From: Alteromonas confluentis
Lineage (GTDB): Bacteria; Pseudomonadota; Gammaproteobacteria; Enterobacterales; Alteromonadaceae
Reading direction: 5' to 3'
DNA: 64,000 nt
Assembly: GCF_001757105.1 (NCBI RefSeq)
Contig: NZ_MDHN01000015.1
Location: forward strand, 124,001-188,000
Under the pieces are notes generated by a model. It was given only the letters and a program-made list of their open reading frames with translations, was not told the origin of the DNA and ran no database searches. Below, piece after piece: positions 1 to 9,140 of this stretch (its first letter is position 1; each line of letters begins with the position of its first letter). The translations under genes were made by a program, and so were the position numbers.

Positions 1-317
1 GTAATGCGCTGGCGCTGCCGTTTGCCAAAGGGTTTGGCTGGGGCGCGGAACTGAACGTACGCTATATTTTTGAAAAGGCCTTCACCGGCGAAACCGGTCT
101 GGGTTACCCGCCAGAGCGCCGCGAATCGCAAAATGCCAATGCGGTTATCCTTAACGATGTGAAAGCCGCAACGAACAAACCTATTGTGGAAGCGCTGAAG
201 GCACTCCCTGAAGATTTGGTTAAGCAAGCGGTTGGCGGAGCGCAATTCCAGGAATGTTTCTTTTCGAACAGCCAGTCTGAAGAGTTAAGTGCACTCGTAA
301 AAAGCTGGATAAGCTAA
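1..317 (+). CDS. C-terminal fragment of an unidentified protein
   Basis: An open frame enters from the left edge (first full codon at position 3) and ends with TAA at 315-317, giving about 104 residues. It reads NALALPFAKGFGWGAELNVR near the window edge and ends in LSALVKSWIS. I do not recognise the family. The fragment is soluble in character, with no obvious membrane segment, and its helical C-terminus is rich in Glu, Ala and Leu. Codon use matches the neighbours. A strong hairpin terminator follows at 345-374, so this is the 3' end of a transcript that converges on dolP. The rest of the gene lies outside the window. Confidence 0.75.
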   Translation, partial: NALALPFAKGFGWGAELNVRYIFEKAFTGETGLGYPPERRESQNANAVILNDVKAATNKPIVEALKALPEDLVKQAVGGAQFQECFFSNSQSEELSALVKSWIS

Positions 318-344
318 CGCATTAAGCGCAAATGAAACCTTTAA

Positions 345-374
345 AAATGCCGACAGCAATGTCGGCATTTTTTT
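345..374. terminator. Bidirectional hairpin terminator
   Basis: An 11-bp perfect stem (345-355 paired with 360-370) has a GCAA loop and is followed by a T run to 374. The A-rich left flank also gives a U-tract on the minus strand. It can therefore stop both the partial plus-strand gene and dolP from the other side. Confidence 0.85.
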
Positions 375-427
375 GCGCGCTAGAAACGCAATTTGTGCGG
401 AATAATGGGCGCGATTACCCGTATATA

Positions 428-1014
428 TTACATAATTTCAAACGCACGAATGACCCGCTGAACACCACTGACGTTACGGGCAATCTCTACCGCATACGTG
501 CCTTCCTGGTTAGTTACACGGCCCATTAAAAACACTTCGCTATTTTGTACAATAACCCGAACCTGTAGAGAAGGGACGCGTTCGTCAGCCAGTAATTTGG
601 TTTTGACCTTTGATGCCAGCCAAATATCGTTGGCCTGGGTTGAGGCTTCAATAGGCATTTGCAGGCGGATCTGGTTGTGGATCTTCTGCACGTACTCAAT
701 TTGTTCCACACCGGCAATTGCCTCATCAATAAGACTTTGGCTTGGCGCCTGGCCTGTCACCAGCGCAACACCGTTGTAGATATCAATCTGCAGGTTGGTG
801 CTTTTTTTCAGCGCATCGCTTTTCGACCACTGATAAGACACCTGGCCTTCGGCTGTCTGATCATCAAGCTGGGTGCCTACCGTGCGACGGTCGTTGGCGA
901 CCTTGGCCGTTAATGCACCGGCAGCGCCAACGGCAACCACGGCACAGCCTTGCATGCCTGATAACAGGGTAAGTGCGGTTACCACACAGAGTGCTTTCCT
1001 TGTACTACACCACA

Positions 1015-1015
<1 letters not shown>
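428..1015 (-). CDS. dolP: BON-domain outer-membrane lipoprotein DolP (YraP)
   Basis: A 195-residue lipoprotein precursor. The signal peptide ends in a lipobox (MQGC, Cys24), followed by two BON domains at about residues 45-115 and 120-195. DolP/YraP proteins bind anionic phospholipid and support outer-membrane integrity and septal amidase control; they sit in the outer membrane facing the periplasm. The ATG overlaps the TAA of diaA by one base, so it is the last gene of lpoA-yraN-diaA-dolP. The same order occurs in E. coli, which makes the name secure. There is nothing unusual in length or motifs. Confidence 0.92.
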
Positions 1016-1620
<605 letters not shown>

Positions 1621-1664
1621 TTACTTAGGTTACGTCTCTGCTTGCCTGATGGGCGGCTAGCGCC

Positions 1665-2009
1665 TTACACATTTTTCAGCCAGTTCAGCTTGTTACCATC
1701 TAATGCTACCACATCCACTCGCATGAGTGTGTGAATTGGGTTAAGGCCCCGAGACAGTAAATAATGTTCAAAGGTGCGTTTTACTTTTCTTAATTTAGAT
1801 GGGGTAACGAAGTCGACGGCGCTGCCATAAGCATCATCATCGCGGTACTTCACCTCGATGCAAACAATAGTTTCATTGTCTTGCATTACAAGGTCAAGTT
1901 CACCGGTTTTTGCGGAGTAATTCGCGCAGATAAACGAAAGGCCCTGATCTTCAAGATATTGTCGGGCCTTTTGTTCACCTAGCTGACCAATTTGAGTGCT
2001 CGCCGCCAT
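1665..2009 (-). CDS. yraN: YraN, UPF0102 nuclease-fold protein
   Basis: A 114-residue protein of the UPF0102/YraN family, which has a restriction-endonuclease-like fold. The conserved pattern is visible: Gly-Glu-Leu-Asp-Leu-Val near residues 36-41 and Cys-Ile-Glu-Val-Lys-Tyr near 50-55, the spaced Asp...Glu-x-Lys arrangement of a PD-(D/E)XK-type site. Its cellular role is not established. It begins 3 bp after the lpoA stop and lies about 50 bp before diaA, so it belongs to the lpoA-led operon. Confidence 0.9.
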   Translation of the reverse strand: MAASTQIGQLGEQKARQYLEDQGLSFICANYSAKTGELDLVMQDNETIVCIEVKYRDDDAYGSAVDFVTPSKLRKVKRTFEHYLLSRGLNPIHTLMRVDVVALDGNKLNWLKNV

Positions 2010-2012
2010 AGG

Positions 2013-4022
2013 TTAGCGTCCGGCAGAAATTGATCCGTCTTCAGAGAGTAATTTCACTGCCTGATTATCGATAATGGCCTGGGGCAGCGTGCGAATAACT
2101 TCACCTTTTGCGTTAATTCGCATGGTACCACTAAGGCCATCAACTTTAGTTTGCGGCAGTGTCATCATACTCGGCACGTGGGGGAGGAGGTTGTAGGCAT
2201 CAACACCAAATGCAAACAGTCGCGACATATTGGTACTACGTTGAGGCCATAATGCCTGAGACTGCGATCGTAAATCCTGCCACTGACTTTGCGGCATCAT
2301 CCACGGCATATCGAGGAAGCGTACGTTTTGTAGATCACGCCATTGGTTTTTGCTGTCATCGTATTCGATAGAGCGTGACGTGGCGAACACGGGAACCGTT
2401 TGGCCATTGAACGGGCTCAGGCTGGCTTCCACCATGGGGTTAAGCAACTCGGTTTGCTCTGGCGAAGCAAAAACGATGATGGCATCAACATCCCGGCGGT
2501 TCCGGGGCACGTTATACAGTTTCTCGTTGACCATGTATTCGATTTGCTTGATGCGATCGCGACTTTGCGCCACATCCAACGAGGCAGTAATGCCTTCCCG
2601 CAGGCTGTTACTATCGGTGAAATCAACCGTGGTTAACTTCACTTTTTTATTGCGGGCGACATTGTCATTCAGCGTTTGCCAACGGGCGGTAAACGCGCTT
2701 TTCATTCGTTGGTTTACACTATTTTGTGCCGACACCACGATTGGCGTCTTATAGCCATTTTGATAAATAAAATCCGCCAGTTGTCCGGCTTCGTCTTCTG
2801 GCGCGAGTGCGAAAAAGGCATGTTTTGCTTTGGCCTGTGCCAGTGTATTTAAGCTTTGTTCTGCTTGCAGAGTAATATCTGCAAGTACAGGAACATTGCT
2901 GCTCTCAAGCACAGAATTGGTAGCTGGTGGCATTGTTGAATCGGTGGGGAATTCTGCGCGGTTCAATGCCAGCATGTAGGTTTCAGGTGAGACCCGGTTA
3001 ATGATGGCATCCACGTTTTCTTTTAGCAGGGGGCCAATTACCCAGCGATAACCCGCCACAGCGGCTGAGAGGTCGTCAGCGGATTTGTCAACGGTATCAA
3101 CGAAATGCAATTTTACCGGCGCACGACGGGATTCGTTGTCGTTACTTTGCTGATAATAGGCCGATAGCAAGCCCTCTTTTACGGTAGTACCAGTGGCAGC
3201 AAGTTTACCGCTAAGCGGAAGCAGAACCACAACTTCTTGAGGTTCGGTGACATTTGCCTGAGTGGCAGCCAAAATTTCTGCTGGCAGGAACTGAACCAGG
3301 GGATGACCCCGAAATACCCGGCTGAATTGCGCTAAGGAACGATTAAGAGCGGCGGCATTCAGGCCTTTTTGTTCAGCTAAATCATACAGTGCTAAATATG
3401 GTCGGAGGCTGGAAAATCGGGCTTCTGCAGCGACACGTTCTTTGTCTGAAGCTGCATTTACCCACTGCCACACCTGAGACACCAACTCTTCGTCGGCATC
3501 GCGACTGTCGATGAGGGCATCAGCCGCAGCCAGCCATTGATGCTGTTGCGCATACAACTGCGAGTTCAACTCTTGCTGTTGCTGACGCACAGCTTGATCG
3601 CCAGAAAGCGGTTGGAGCAGTGCTAGCAGTTCAGACTCTGTCACGCTAGGCTGCGCCATGTAAGCCTTGGCGGTATACAAGTTAGTGAGAATGCTGTGTT
3701 CTTCAGATAAAGGACTTTGCTTGAGAGAAAGCAGAATTTGTTGCGCTTTACTAGTTTGCCCTTCATCGAGATAAAGCCCAACTGCGGCTAATAATAGCGC
3801 ATTGCGCTGTTCAGTATCGCGCTCGTTTAACCACACACTTTGCGCATCGCTAAGTAATTGCGCCGGTGTGACCTCTACATCTACGGCGGGTTTATCGATA
3901 ACACTTTTCACCGGCGCCCGGGTTTGTTTTGGAGCTGGTGTGCTTCCACAGCCTGCAAAGAACAGTGCGCTGGCGATGAGAGAAAGTTGGGGGATACGAA
4001 GACAGCTTGCGGACAAATTCAC
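2013..4022 (-). CDS. lpoA: LpoA, outer-membrane lipoprotein activator of PBP1a
   Basis: A 669-residue LppC/LpoA-family protein. The signal peptide ends in a lipobox (LFFAGC, Cys25). The N-terminal half (about 40-250) is helical and TPR-like; the C-terminal half (about 265-640) resembles a periplasmic-binding-protein fold, starting at VVVLLPLSGKLA. LpoA reaches from the outer membrane to stimulate peptidoglycan synthase PBP1a (MrcA). The start is GTG at 4022, chosen because an AGGA motif lies seven bases upstream and the signal peptide begins there. It is the first gene of lpoA-yraN-diaA-dolP, divergent from rsmI. Confidence 0.92.
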   Translation of the reverse strand: MNLSASCLRIPQLSLIASALFFAGCGSTPAPKQTRAPVKSVIDKPAVDVEVTPAQLLSDAQSVWLNERDTEQRNALLLAAVGLYLDEGQTSKAQQILLSLKQSPLSEEHSILTNLYTAKAYMAQPSVTESELLALLQPLSGDQAVRQQQQELNSQLYAQQHQWLAAADALIDSRDADEELVSQVWQWVNAASDKERVAAEARFSSLRPYLALYDLAEQKGLNAAALNRSLAQFSRVFRGHPLVQFLPAEILAATQANVTEPQEVVVLLPLSGKLAATGTTVKEGLLSAYYQQSNDNESRRAPVKLHFVDTVDKSADDLSAAVAGYRWVIGPLLKENVDAIINRVSPETYMLALNRAEFPTDSTMPPATNSVLESSNVPVLADITLQAEQSLNTLAQAKAKHAFFALAPEDEAGQLADFIYQNGYKTPIVVSAQNSVNQRMKSAFTARWQTLNDNVARNKKVKLTTVDFTDSNSLREGITASLDVAQSRDRIKQIEYMVNEKLYNVPRNRRDVDAIIVFASPEQTELLNPMVEASLSPFNGQTVPVFATSRSIEYDDSKNQWRDLQNVRFLDMPWMMPQSQWQDLRSQSQALWPQRSTNMSRLFAFGVDAYNLLPHVPSMMTLPQTKVDGLSGTMRINAKGEVIRTLPQAIIDNQAVKLLSEDGSISAGR

Positions 4023-4238
4023 CGAGAATTCCTTCTACCTGGATACCGGGTCAGTTTAACGGAAACAGGCAGAAAATCTACGTTTGCATGAATAAACTGG
4101 CCTTATGACATGGTACAATCATCCCTAATCTCTGGTGGCCCCGCTGTTTAAACACAACCTAAGTGTTTGTTCACTGTATCGATGTCTTTGCTTCGAAACA
4201 GGGCAGCCAATCTAATGTTTATTCTGTGAGCTCGCGCT

Positions 4239-5087
4239 ATGATCGAATCTGCAACGCTTTATATTGTGCCTACCCCAATTGGTAATCTTGATGACATTTC
4301 GCCCCGTGCGCTGGAAACACTGAAATCAGTGAATTGGATTGCGGCAGAAGATACCCGTCATACGCACAAATTACTGCAGCATTTCACTATTTCTACCCGC
4401 ACCATGTCATTGCACGAGCACAATGAAGACAAGCGCACAGCCATGCTATGTCAGCGTTTGAAAGAAGGGGAATCGGTGGCACTAGTTAGTGATGCCGGCA
4501 CGCCGCTTATCAGCGACCCGGGCTTTGTATTGGTGCGTCGATGTCGGGAGGAGGGGATCAATGTGATTGCACTTCCTGGCCCCTGTGCGGCCATTACAGC
4601 GCTCAGTGCATCGGGTTTGCCTACAGACCGCTTTATGTTTGAAGGCTTTCTGCCGCCGAAAACCGGGCCTCGTTCACATGTGCTGGAAACACTGAAAGAA
4701 CGTACATTTACCACCGTTTACTACGAAGCGCCGCGCCGGGTGCTCGATACCATCAACGATGTGAAGAAAACATTGGGGAATGAGCGTCATATTGTTCTGG
4801 CCAAAGAGCTGACGAAAACCTTTGAAACTTACGTAGTTGGCTCGGCTGAATCAGTCGCAGAATGGCTCGAAGCTGACCCCGTGCGTCAAAAAGGCGAGTT
4901 TGTGTTGATGATCAGTGGCGTTGAAGACGTGCCTCGGGAATTACCGCCAGAAGCTCTGGCATTGCTCAGTTCATTGAAGCCTGTATTGCCGCTGAAGAAG
5001 GCTGCTGCGATTGTAGCAGAACACTATAATCTTAAGAAAAATGCGTTGTATCAGGCTGGTCTTGATATGGATGACAGCCAACATTGA
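4239..5087 (+). CDS. rsmI: RsmI, 16S rRNA C1402 2'-O-methyltransferase
   Basis: A 282-residue SAM-dependent tetrapyrrole-methylase-fold enzyme that methylates the 2'-OH of C1402 in 16S rRNA, near the P site. The family signatures are present: VPTPIGNLDDIS at about residues 10-21, AAEDTRHTHKLL near 34-45, VSDAGTPLISDPG near 83-95 and a proline-rich LPGPCAAITALS near 111-122. Length matches the family. It diverges from lpoA across about 215 bp that must hold both promoters. The arrangement equals E. coli yraL-yraM. Confidence 0.95.
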   Translation: MIESATLYIVPTPIGNLDDISPRALETLKSVNWIAAEDTRHTHKLLQHFTISTRTMSLHEHNEDKRTAMLCQRLKEGESVALVSDAGTPLISDPGFVLVRRCREEGINVIALPGPCAAITALSASGLPTDRFMFEGFLPPKTGPRSHVLETLKERTFTTVYYEAPRRVLDTINDVKKTLGNERHIVLAKELTKTFETYVVGSAESVAEWLEADPVRQKGEFVLMISGVEDVPRELPPEALALLSSLKPVLPLKKAAAIVAEHYNLKKNALYQAGLDMDDSQH

Positions 5088-5185
5088 AAATATCAGGCGT
5101 AGAATAGTCGTACAGGCAGACATTGCCTCAATTCGGTAAGGCCGCTGTCATTTTAACGTGGCGGCAACGAAGATAAGGAACGACC

Positions 5186-5452
5186 ATGATCGAAAGGGTG
5201 TTATCAATCGAAATCGCAAAAGGAACCTGGATGTTGGATGTGGTTGCTGAGCGCAACGACAACGGCATTTACGACCTTGTTTACCCTAAAAAGGAAGCCA
5301 CGGTGCATGTGCATGAAGAGCACATGTATGCATTGGAATACAGTATCAGTGCCCCTGAAGGCACAGAATTCAAAATCTATCTCGACGGCGAATTGTTGCT
5401 AGATGACACGGTAGGGGATACCGGTATTTGTCGTGGCAGTACAGTCATTTAG
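5186..5452 (+). CDS. Small hypothetical protein, 88 residues
   Basis: This 88-residue protein is not one I recognise. It is acidic, with no signal peptide, membrane segment or cysteine pair (one Cys near the C-terminus). The residue pattern suggests mostly beta strands: alternating hydrophobics at 1-20, a histidine-rich stretch HVHEEHMY near 41-48, and a final hydrophobic strand. A GATAAGGA ribosome-binding site sits seven bases before the ATG. It lies 98 bp after rsmI. Two small hairpins follow the stop. Codon use is like the neighbours, so I consider it real, without a functional claim. Confidence 0.7.
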   Translation: MIERVLSIEIAKGTWMLDVVAERNDNGIYDLVYPKKEATVHVHEEHMYALEYSISAPEGTEFKIYLDGELLLDDTVGDTGICRGSTVI

Positions 5453-5497
5453 TTGGCGAATTACTCCGCCAAGCTGTCCGTGCAGGCCAATAAATAT

Positions 5498-5525
5498 CGA
5501 CAGGAAAGCGTTGGCTTTCCTGTCG
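5498..5525 (-). terminator. 11-bp hairpin downstream of mscL
   Basis: A perfect 11-bp stem (5498-5508 with 5515-5525, loop of six) lies just past the mscL stop. On the minus strand it is followed only by a mixed A/T tail, so it may be a weak terminator or a 3'-end stabilising hairpin. A second, smaller hairpin (5453-5458 with 5467-5472) follows the plus-strand small gene. Confidence 0.45.
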
Positions 5526-5532
5526 CTATGAT

Positions 5533-5958
5533 TCAGGGGGCTTTGCGCTCTACCAATGCGTCGCGAATTTCCTGAAGTAGTTTTATATCCTGAGGGGTTT
5601 TGATGCTGGTATCTTTTGGGTCTTCAGCTTTTTCTTTCAGCCTGTTTAGCGTTCTCACCATCATAAATACCACCGCCGCCACAATAAGAAAGTTGATCAC
5701 GGCATTAATGAACAAACCATAATTTACCGTTACTGCCCCGGCGGTTTTCGCCGCTTCTAATGTGGCATATTCGCCACCGGATAAATTCAGATAAAGATCT
5801 GAAAAATTAACATTTTTGGTGAACAGGCCGATGACCGGCATTAAAATATCATCTACCAGCGATTTGACGATGGTTGTAAAGGCTGCACCAATGATAATAC
5901 CCACGGCCAAGTCCAGCACATTGCCTCTGGCAATGAAGCTTTTAAAGTCTTTCCACAT
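5533..5958 (-). CDS. mscL: MscL large-conductance mechanosensitive channel
   Basis: A 141-residue inner-membrane channel that opens at near-lytic tension to release solutes during osmotic downshock. The amphipathic N-terminal helix (MWKDFKSFIARGNV) leads into TM1 (about 14-40, with the AVGIIIGAAF glycine-rich gate). A periplasmic loop with KTAGAVTVNYG follows, then TM2 (about 80-103) and a charged C-terminal helix ending in LLQEIRDALVERK. Length is standard. It stands alone between the 88-residue gene and the norspermidine genes. Together with the MscS-type channel at 58 kb it provides downshock protection. Confidence 0.95.
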   Translation of the reverse strand: MWKDFKSFIARGNVLDLAVGIIIGAAFTTIVKSLVDDILMPVIGLFTKNVNFSDLYLNLSGGEYATLEAAKTAGAVTVNYGLFINAVINFLIVAAVVFMMVRTLNRLKEKAEDPKDTSIKTPQDIKLLQEIRDALVERKAP

Positions 5959-6126
5959 TACGACTCCGAAAATTCAAGAAATTGTTTAGATGCGTTTCGG
6001 TTTATACATTGCCGGAAATAGAGAAGTTCAACCTGCTATTTAGATAAAGGTTAACCGTTCGAAATTCGGCGGCTCACGCTAAGGTGAATACGGGCTTGTA
6101 TGATAAATGTAAGGGATAGATAAAAG

Positions 6127-6149
6127 AAAAGCGCCATGAAGGCGCTTTT
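6127..6149 (-). terminator. Terminator of the norspermidine operon
   Basis: A 9-bp perfect stem (6127-6135 with 6141-6149, loop ATGAA) lies 24 bp past the nspC stop. Read on the minus strand the stem ends in TTTTCTTTTA, a usable U-tract. Confidence 0.75.
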
Positions 6150-6172
6150 GCAGATTAATTGGAAAGGCTGAC

Positions 6173-7303
6173 TTATGACAGACGGCCTTTGAAGTCTTCG
6201 TAGGTGAATTGGCGAATCACGTCCAGCTTATCGTCTTTCCGCAGAATACAAATTGATGGATGCTCCACACCATTGAAAAACGTGGTTTTTACCATGGTGT
6301 AGTGAATCATATCTTCAAACTGCAGACGATCGCCGATTTCCAGAGGCTTATCGAAGGAATAGGTATCGATAACATCACCTGCCAAGCAGGAATTGCCACC
6401 TAAGCGATAGTCATACGCCTTCTCGCCTGGCATTGCGGCACCGCGAATTGCCGGACGGTAAGGCATTTCCAGTACGTCAGGCATATGCGCAGTAGCGGAA
6501 ATATCAAGAATGGCAATCTTGCCTTCGTTCTCAACAATATCTACCACTTCCGCGATTAACGGACCGGTTTGCCATGCAACCGCAGAACCCGGCTCAAGAA
6601 TGACATCCAGATTCGGATGACGAGCTTTGAAGTCTTTCAGTGTTTTGATCAGATGATCCACGTCGTAACCGGCGCGGGTCATCAGGTGACCGCCACCTAA
6701 GTTCAGCCATTTCAGCGTTGGCAGCCATTTGGCAAAACGCTTCTCGATAGCCAGCAGGGTGCGTTCGGTAGCAAAGGAATCACACTCACACAGGTTGTGA
6801 CAGTGAAAGCCTTCAATACCAGTTAAATCCACACCTTCAAGCTCAGCTACGCGAATGCCTAAGCGTGAGCCTGGCGCCGCAGGATCGTACAGCGGGGTCT
6901 CCGCTTCCTGGTGTTCAGGATTAATACGGATGCCTTTGGACACATTCGGCAAGTCATCTTTGTAGGTTTGCCACTGATTCAAGCTGTTAAACGAGATATG
7001 GTTGACCAGCTTTTTAAGCTCAGCCATGTCTGCTTTTTTATAAGCAGGCGAGAACGCATGCACTTCTTTACCCATTTCAGCGGCCAGTTTGGCTTCCCAG
7101 ACAGAGCTGGCTGTGGCGCCGTGAAGGTAAGGTTTGATGATGTCGAAACTCGACCACATAGAGAAGCCTTTGAGGGCAAGAATAATTCTTGCCCCAGACT
7201 CGTCTTGCACGCGTTTCATCAGCTCAAGATTGCGGATGAGCTTCGCTTCTTCCAGCACGTAGGCAGGAGAAGGCACATCAGATCGCTGAGTTAAATCAGT
7301 CAA
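6173..7303 (-). CDS. nspC: NspC, carboxynorspermidine decarboxylase
   Basis: A 376-residue PLP-dependent fold-type III (alanine-racemase-like) decarboxylase that converts carboxynorspermidine or carboxyspermidine to the triamine. The PLP lysine lies in ILALKGFSMW (about Lys45). The catalytic-cysteine region of this family is visible as FHCHNLCECDSF near 168-179, and the PLP-phosphate loop as NLGGGHLM near 200-207. The start is TTG, with a GGAG motif eight bases upstream; no ATG is suitably placed. It begins 15 bp after the dehydrogenase gene, so the two form one operon that makes norspermidine and related polyamines. Confidence 0.9.
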   Translation of the reverse strand: MTDLTQRSDVPSPAYVLEEAKLIRNLELMKRVQDESGARIILALKGFSMWSSFDIIKPYLHGATASSVWEAKLAAEMGKEVHAFSPAYKKADMAELKKLVNHISFNSLNQWQTYKDDLPNVSKGIRINPEHQEAETPLYDPAAPGSRLGIRVAELEGVDLTGIEGFHCHNLCECDSFATERTLLAIEKRFAKWLPTLKWLNLGGGHLMTRAGYDVDHLIKTLKDFKARHPNLDVILEPGSAVAWQTGPLIAEVVDIVENEGKIAILDISATAHMPDVLEMPYRPAIRGAAMPGEKAYDYRLGGNSCLAGDVIDTYSFDKPLEIGDRLQFEDMIHYTMVKTTFFNGVEHPSICILRKDDKLDVIRQFTYEDFKGRLS

Positions 7304-7318
7304 CGCAAATACTCCGAA

Positions 7319-8521
7319 TTACTTTTTGAACGGGCTTTCGTCACATTCAATCACGTGCCAAGGCAGGCCGTGCTTGTTCAGCTCGTCCATGAACGGATCA
7401 GGATCGAACTGTTCCATGTTCCACACGCCAGGCTTGTGCCATTTGCCTTGCAGCATCATCATGGCGCCAATCATAGCGGGTACACCGGTGGTGTAAGAAA
7501 CGGCTTGTGCGCCCACTTCTTCGTTACATACTGCGTGGTCACAGTTGTTGTAGATGAAGATAGTCTTTTCTTTGCCGTCTTTAATACCGGTAATGTAGGT
7601 ACCGATACAGGTCATGCCGGTGTAGCCTTCAGCCAGTGAGCCTGGGTTAGGCAGAACGGCTTTTAAGAACTCAAGCGGCACAATTTTCTGGCCCTGGAAT
7701 TCAACCGGTTCGATGCTGGTCATGCCGATACCTTCCAGCACGCGCAGGTGGTTCAGGTAGGCATCGCCAAAAGTCATCCAGAAACGGGCGCGTTTCAGGG
7801 TAGGGAAGTGCTTAACGATGGATTCCAGCTCTTCGTGGAACATCAGGTAAGAAGCACGTACACCAATGTTCTGATAGTCCAGATCTTCACGAACGCTCAG
7901 TGGGTCGGTTTCTTTCCACTCGCCTTCTTCAAAGAAACGACCGCGCTGGGTGATTTCACGAATGTTGATTTCAGGGTTGAAGTTAGTAGCAAACGCCTGA
8001 CCGTGATCACCGCCGTTACAATCAACGATATCCAGATAATGGATTTCGTCGAAGTAGTGCTTAGCCGCATACGCCGTATAAACGTTGGTTACACCCGGAT
8101 CGAAGCCCGAACCCAATAGCGCCATGATGCCAGCATCTTTAAACTTGTCCTGATACGCCCACTGCCAGCTGTACTCAAACTTAGCCACATCTTTTGGCTC
8201 GTAGTTCGCGGTATCCAGATAGTCAGTTTTGGTTGCCAGACAGGCGTCCATAATTGGCAGATCCTGGTAAGGCAATGCCAGGTTTACCACCAAATCAGGC
8301 TTAACTTCGTTGATCAGCTTTTCTACTTCAGCTGCGTTGTCGGCGTCTACAGCAAAGACACCTTTGATACGGTCGGCGCCAATTTCGTTTTGCAGCGCTT
8401 CGCATTTAGAAACGGTACGGCTGGCCAGATAAATTTCGTCAAAATATTCAGGCAGACGGGCACATTTTTTAACGGTTACAGCAGCGACGCCGCCAGCACC
8501 AATAATTAAAACGCGAGACAT
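7319..8521 (-). CDS. Carboxynorspermidine dehydrogenase (saccharopine dehydrogenase family)
   Basis: A 400-residue enzyme of the saccharopine-dehydrogenase/Lys1 family. The N-terminal Rossmann motif LIIGAGGVAAVTVKKCA is at about residues 5-21. In this family, partnered with NspC, the enzyme condenses aspartate semialdehyde with a diamine using NADPH to give carboxynorspermidine or carboxyspermidine. The immediate nspC partner downstream makes this the preferred reading over lysine metabolism. The diaminobutyrate aminotransferase/decarboxylase that would supply diaminopropane is not in this window. Putrescine could be the alternative substrate. Confidence 0.88.
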   Translation of the reverse strand: MSRVLIIGAGGVAAVTVKKCARLPEYFDEIYLASRTVSKCEALQNEIGADRIKGVFAVDADNAAEVEKLINEVKPDLVVNLALPYQDLPIMDACLATKTDYLDTANYEPKDVAKFEYSWQWAYQDKFKDAGIMALLGSGFDPGVTNVYTAYAAKHYFDEIHYLDIVDCNGGDHGQAFATNFNPEINIREITQRGRFFEEGEWKETDPLSVREDLDYQNIGVRASYLMFHEELESIVKHFPTLKRARFWMTFGDAYLNHLRVLEGIGMTSIEPVEFQGQKIVPLEFLKAVLPNPGSLAEGYTGMTCIGTYITGIKDGKEKTIFIYNNCDHAVCNEEVGAQAVSYTTGVPAMIGAMMMLQGKWHKPGVWNMEQFDPDPFMDELNKHGLPWHVIECDESPFKK

Positions 8522-8614
8522 ATTCTTGTTTCCGTGACGTTAGGTAAATTTGCGCTGAATGCTAGCAGACATCAACTTTTTGGCAAGCAAAGTTAGCCTG
8601 CTGGCAGCATTTTT

Positions 8615-9016
8615 TCAGCCTGGAATTGGAGGGGAGACAACGATTTTTTTCCCCACACGAAAGTAGGGGTAGAGTAGCATGGTTTCATCGCCATTTGGAT
8701 GCCCTGCATTGATGGCAATCGCATTCAATTGCTTATGTCTGTCGGTGGTTACTGTGGCCGCATACACCAGCACACTGTAACTTTCCGTATCGGTAGTGGT
8801 GTCGATAATACGCCACTGTAATTGCTCGATGAGATAGCTTTCATTTTCGCCGTGGCATCGATCATCGGCAAACAAGCAACCCACACGACCGTCTTCATAA
8901 ATAGCAGCAAACGGATAAAGGGCACTGCAGTGCGGCAACATCAGTTCACACAACTGCAGGGAACGGTTTACCAGCAATTGCAGAGGTTCAGGCAGCTGTT
9001 GCGGATTATTTATCAA
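8615..9016 (-). CDS. Hypothetical soluble protein, 133 residues
   Basis: A 133-residue protein of no family I can name. No signal peptide or membrane segment is visible; the middle shows alternating hydrophobic strands (for example YSVLVYAATV) and the end is rich in Pro. It starts with TTG at 9016, with AGGAGA seven bases upstream; no ATG fits. About 90 bp separate it from the dehydrogenase downstream, so it might be read into the norspermidine operon. The ribosome-binding site and normal codon use support expression. No function is proposed. Confidence 0.65.
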   Translation of the reverse strand: MINNPQQLPEPLQLLVNRSLQLCELMLPHCSALYPFAAIYEDGRVGCLFADDRCHGENESYLIEQLQWRIIDTTTDTESYSVLVYAATVTTDRHKQLNAIAINAGHPNGDETMLLYPYFRVGKKIVVSPPIPG

Positions 9017-9140
9017 TGTGGCTCTCCTTTATAGCGTTTGGAACGCGCGAGTAGCTGTTCCTGAAAAAGGCAACCCGGTGCAGTGAAAAACTGTAAGGTT
9101 TACATGGTTTAGAACGTAATTCTTACACCGACAGATCACA

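Noticed and set aside
5088-5185. RNase P RNA or another structured RNA after rsmI
   Set aside because: The gap is only 98 bp and lacks the conserved RNase P elements.
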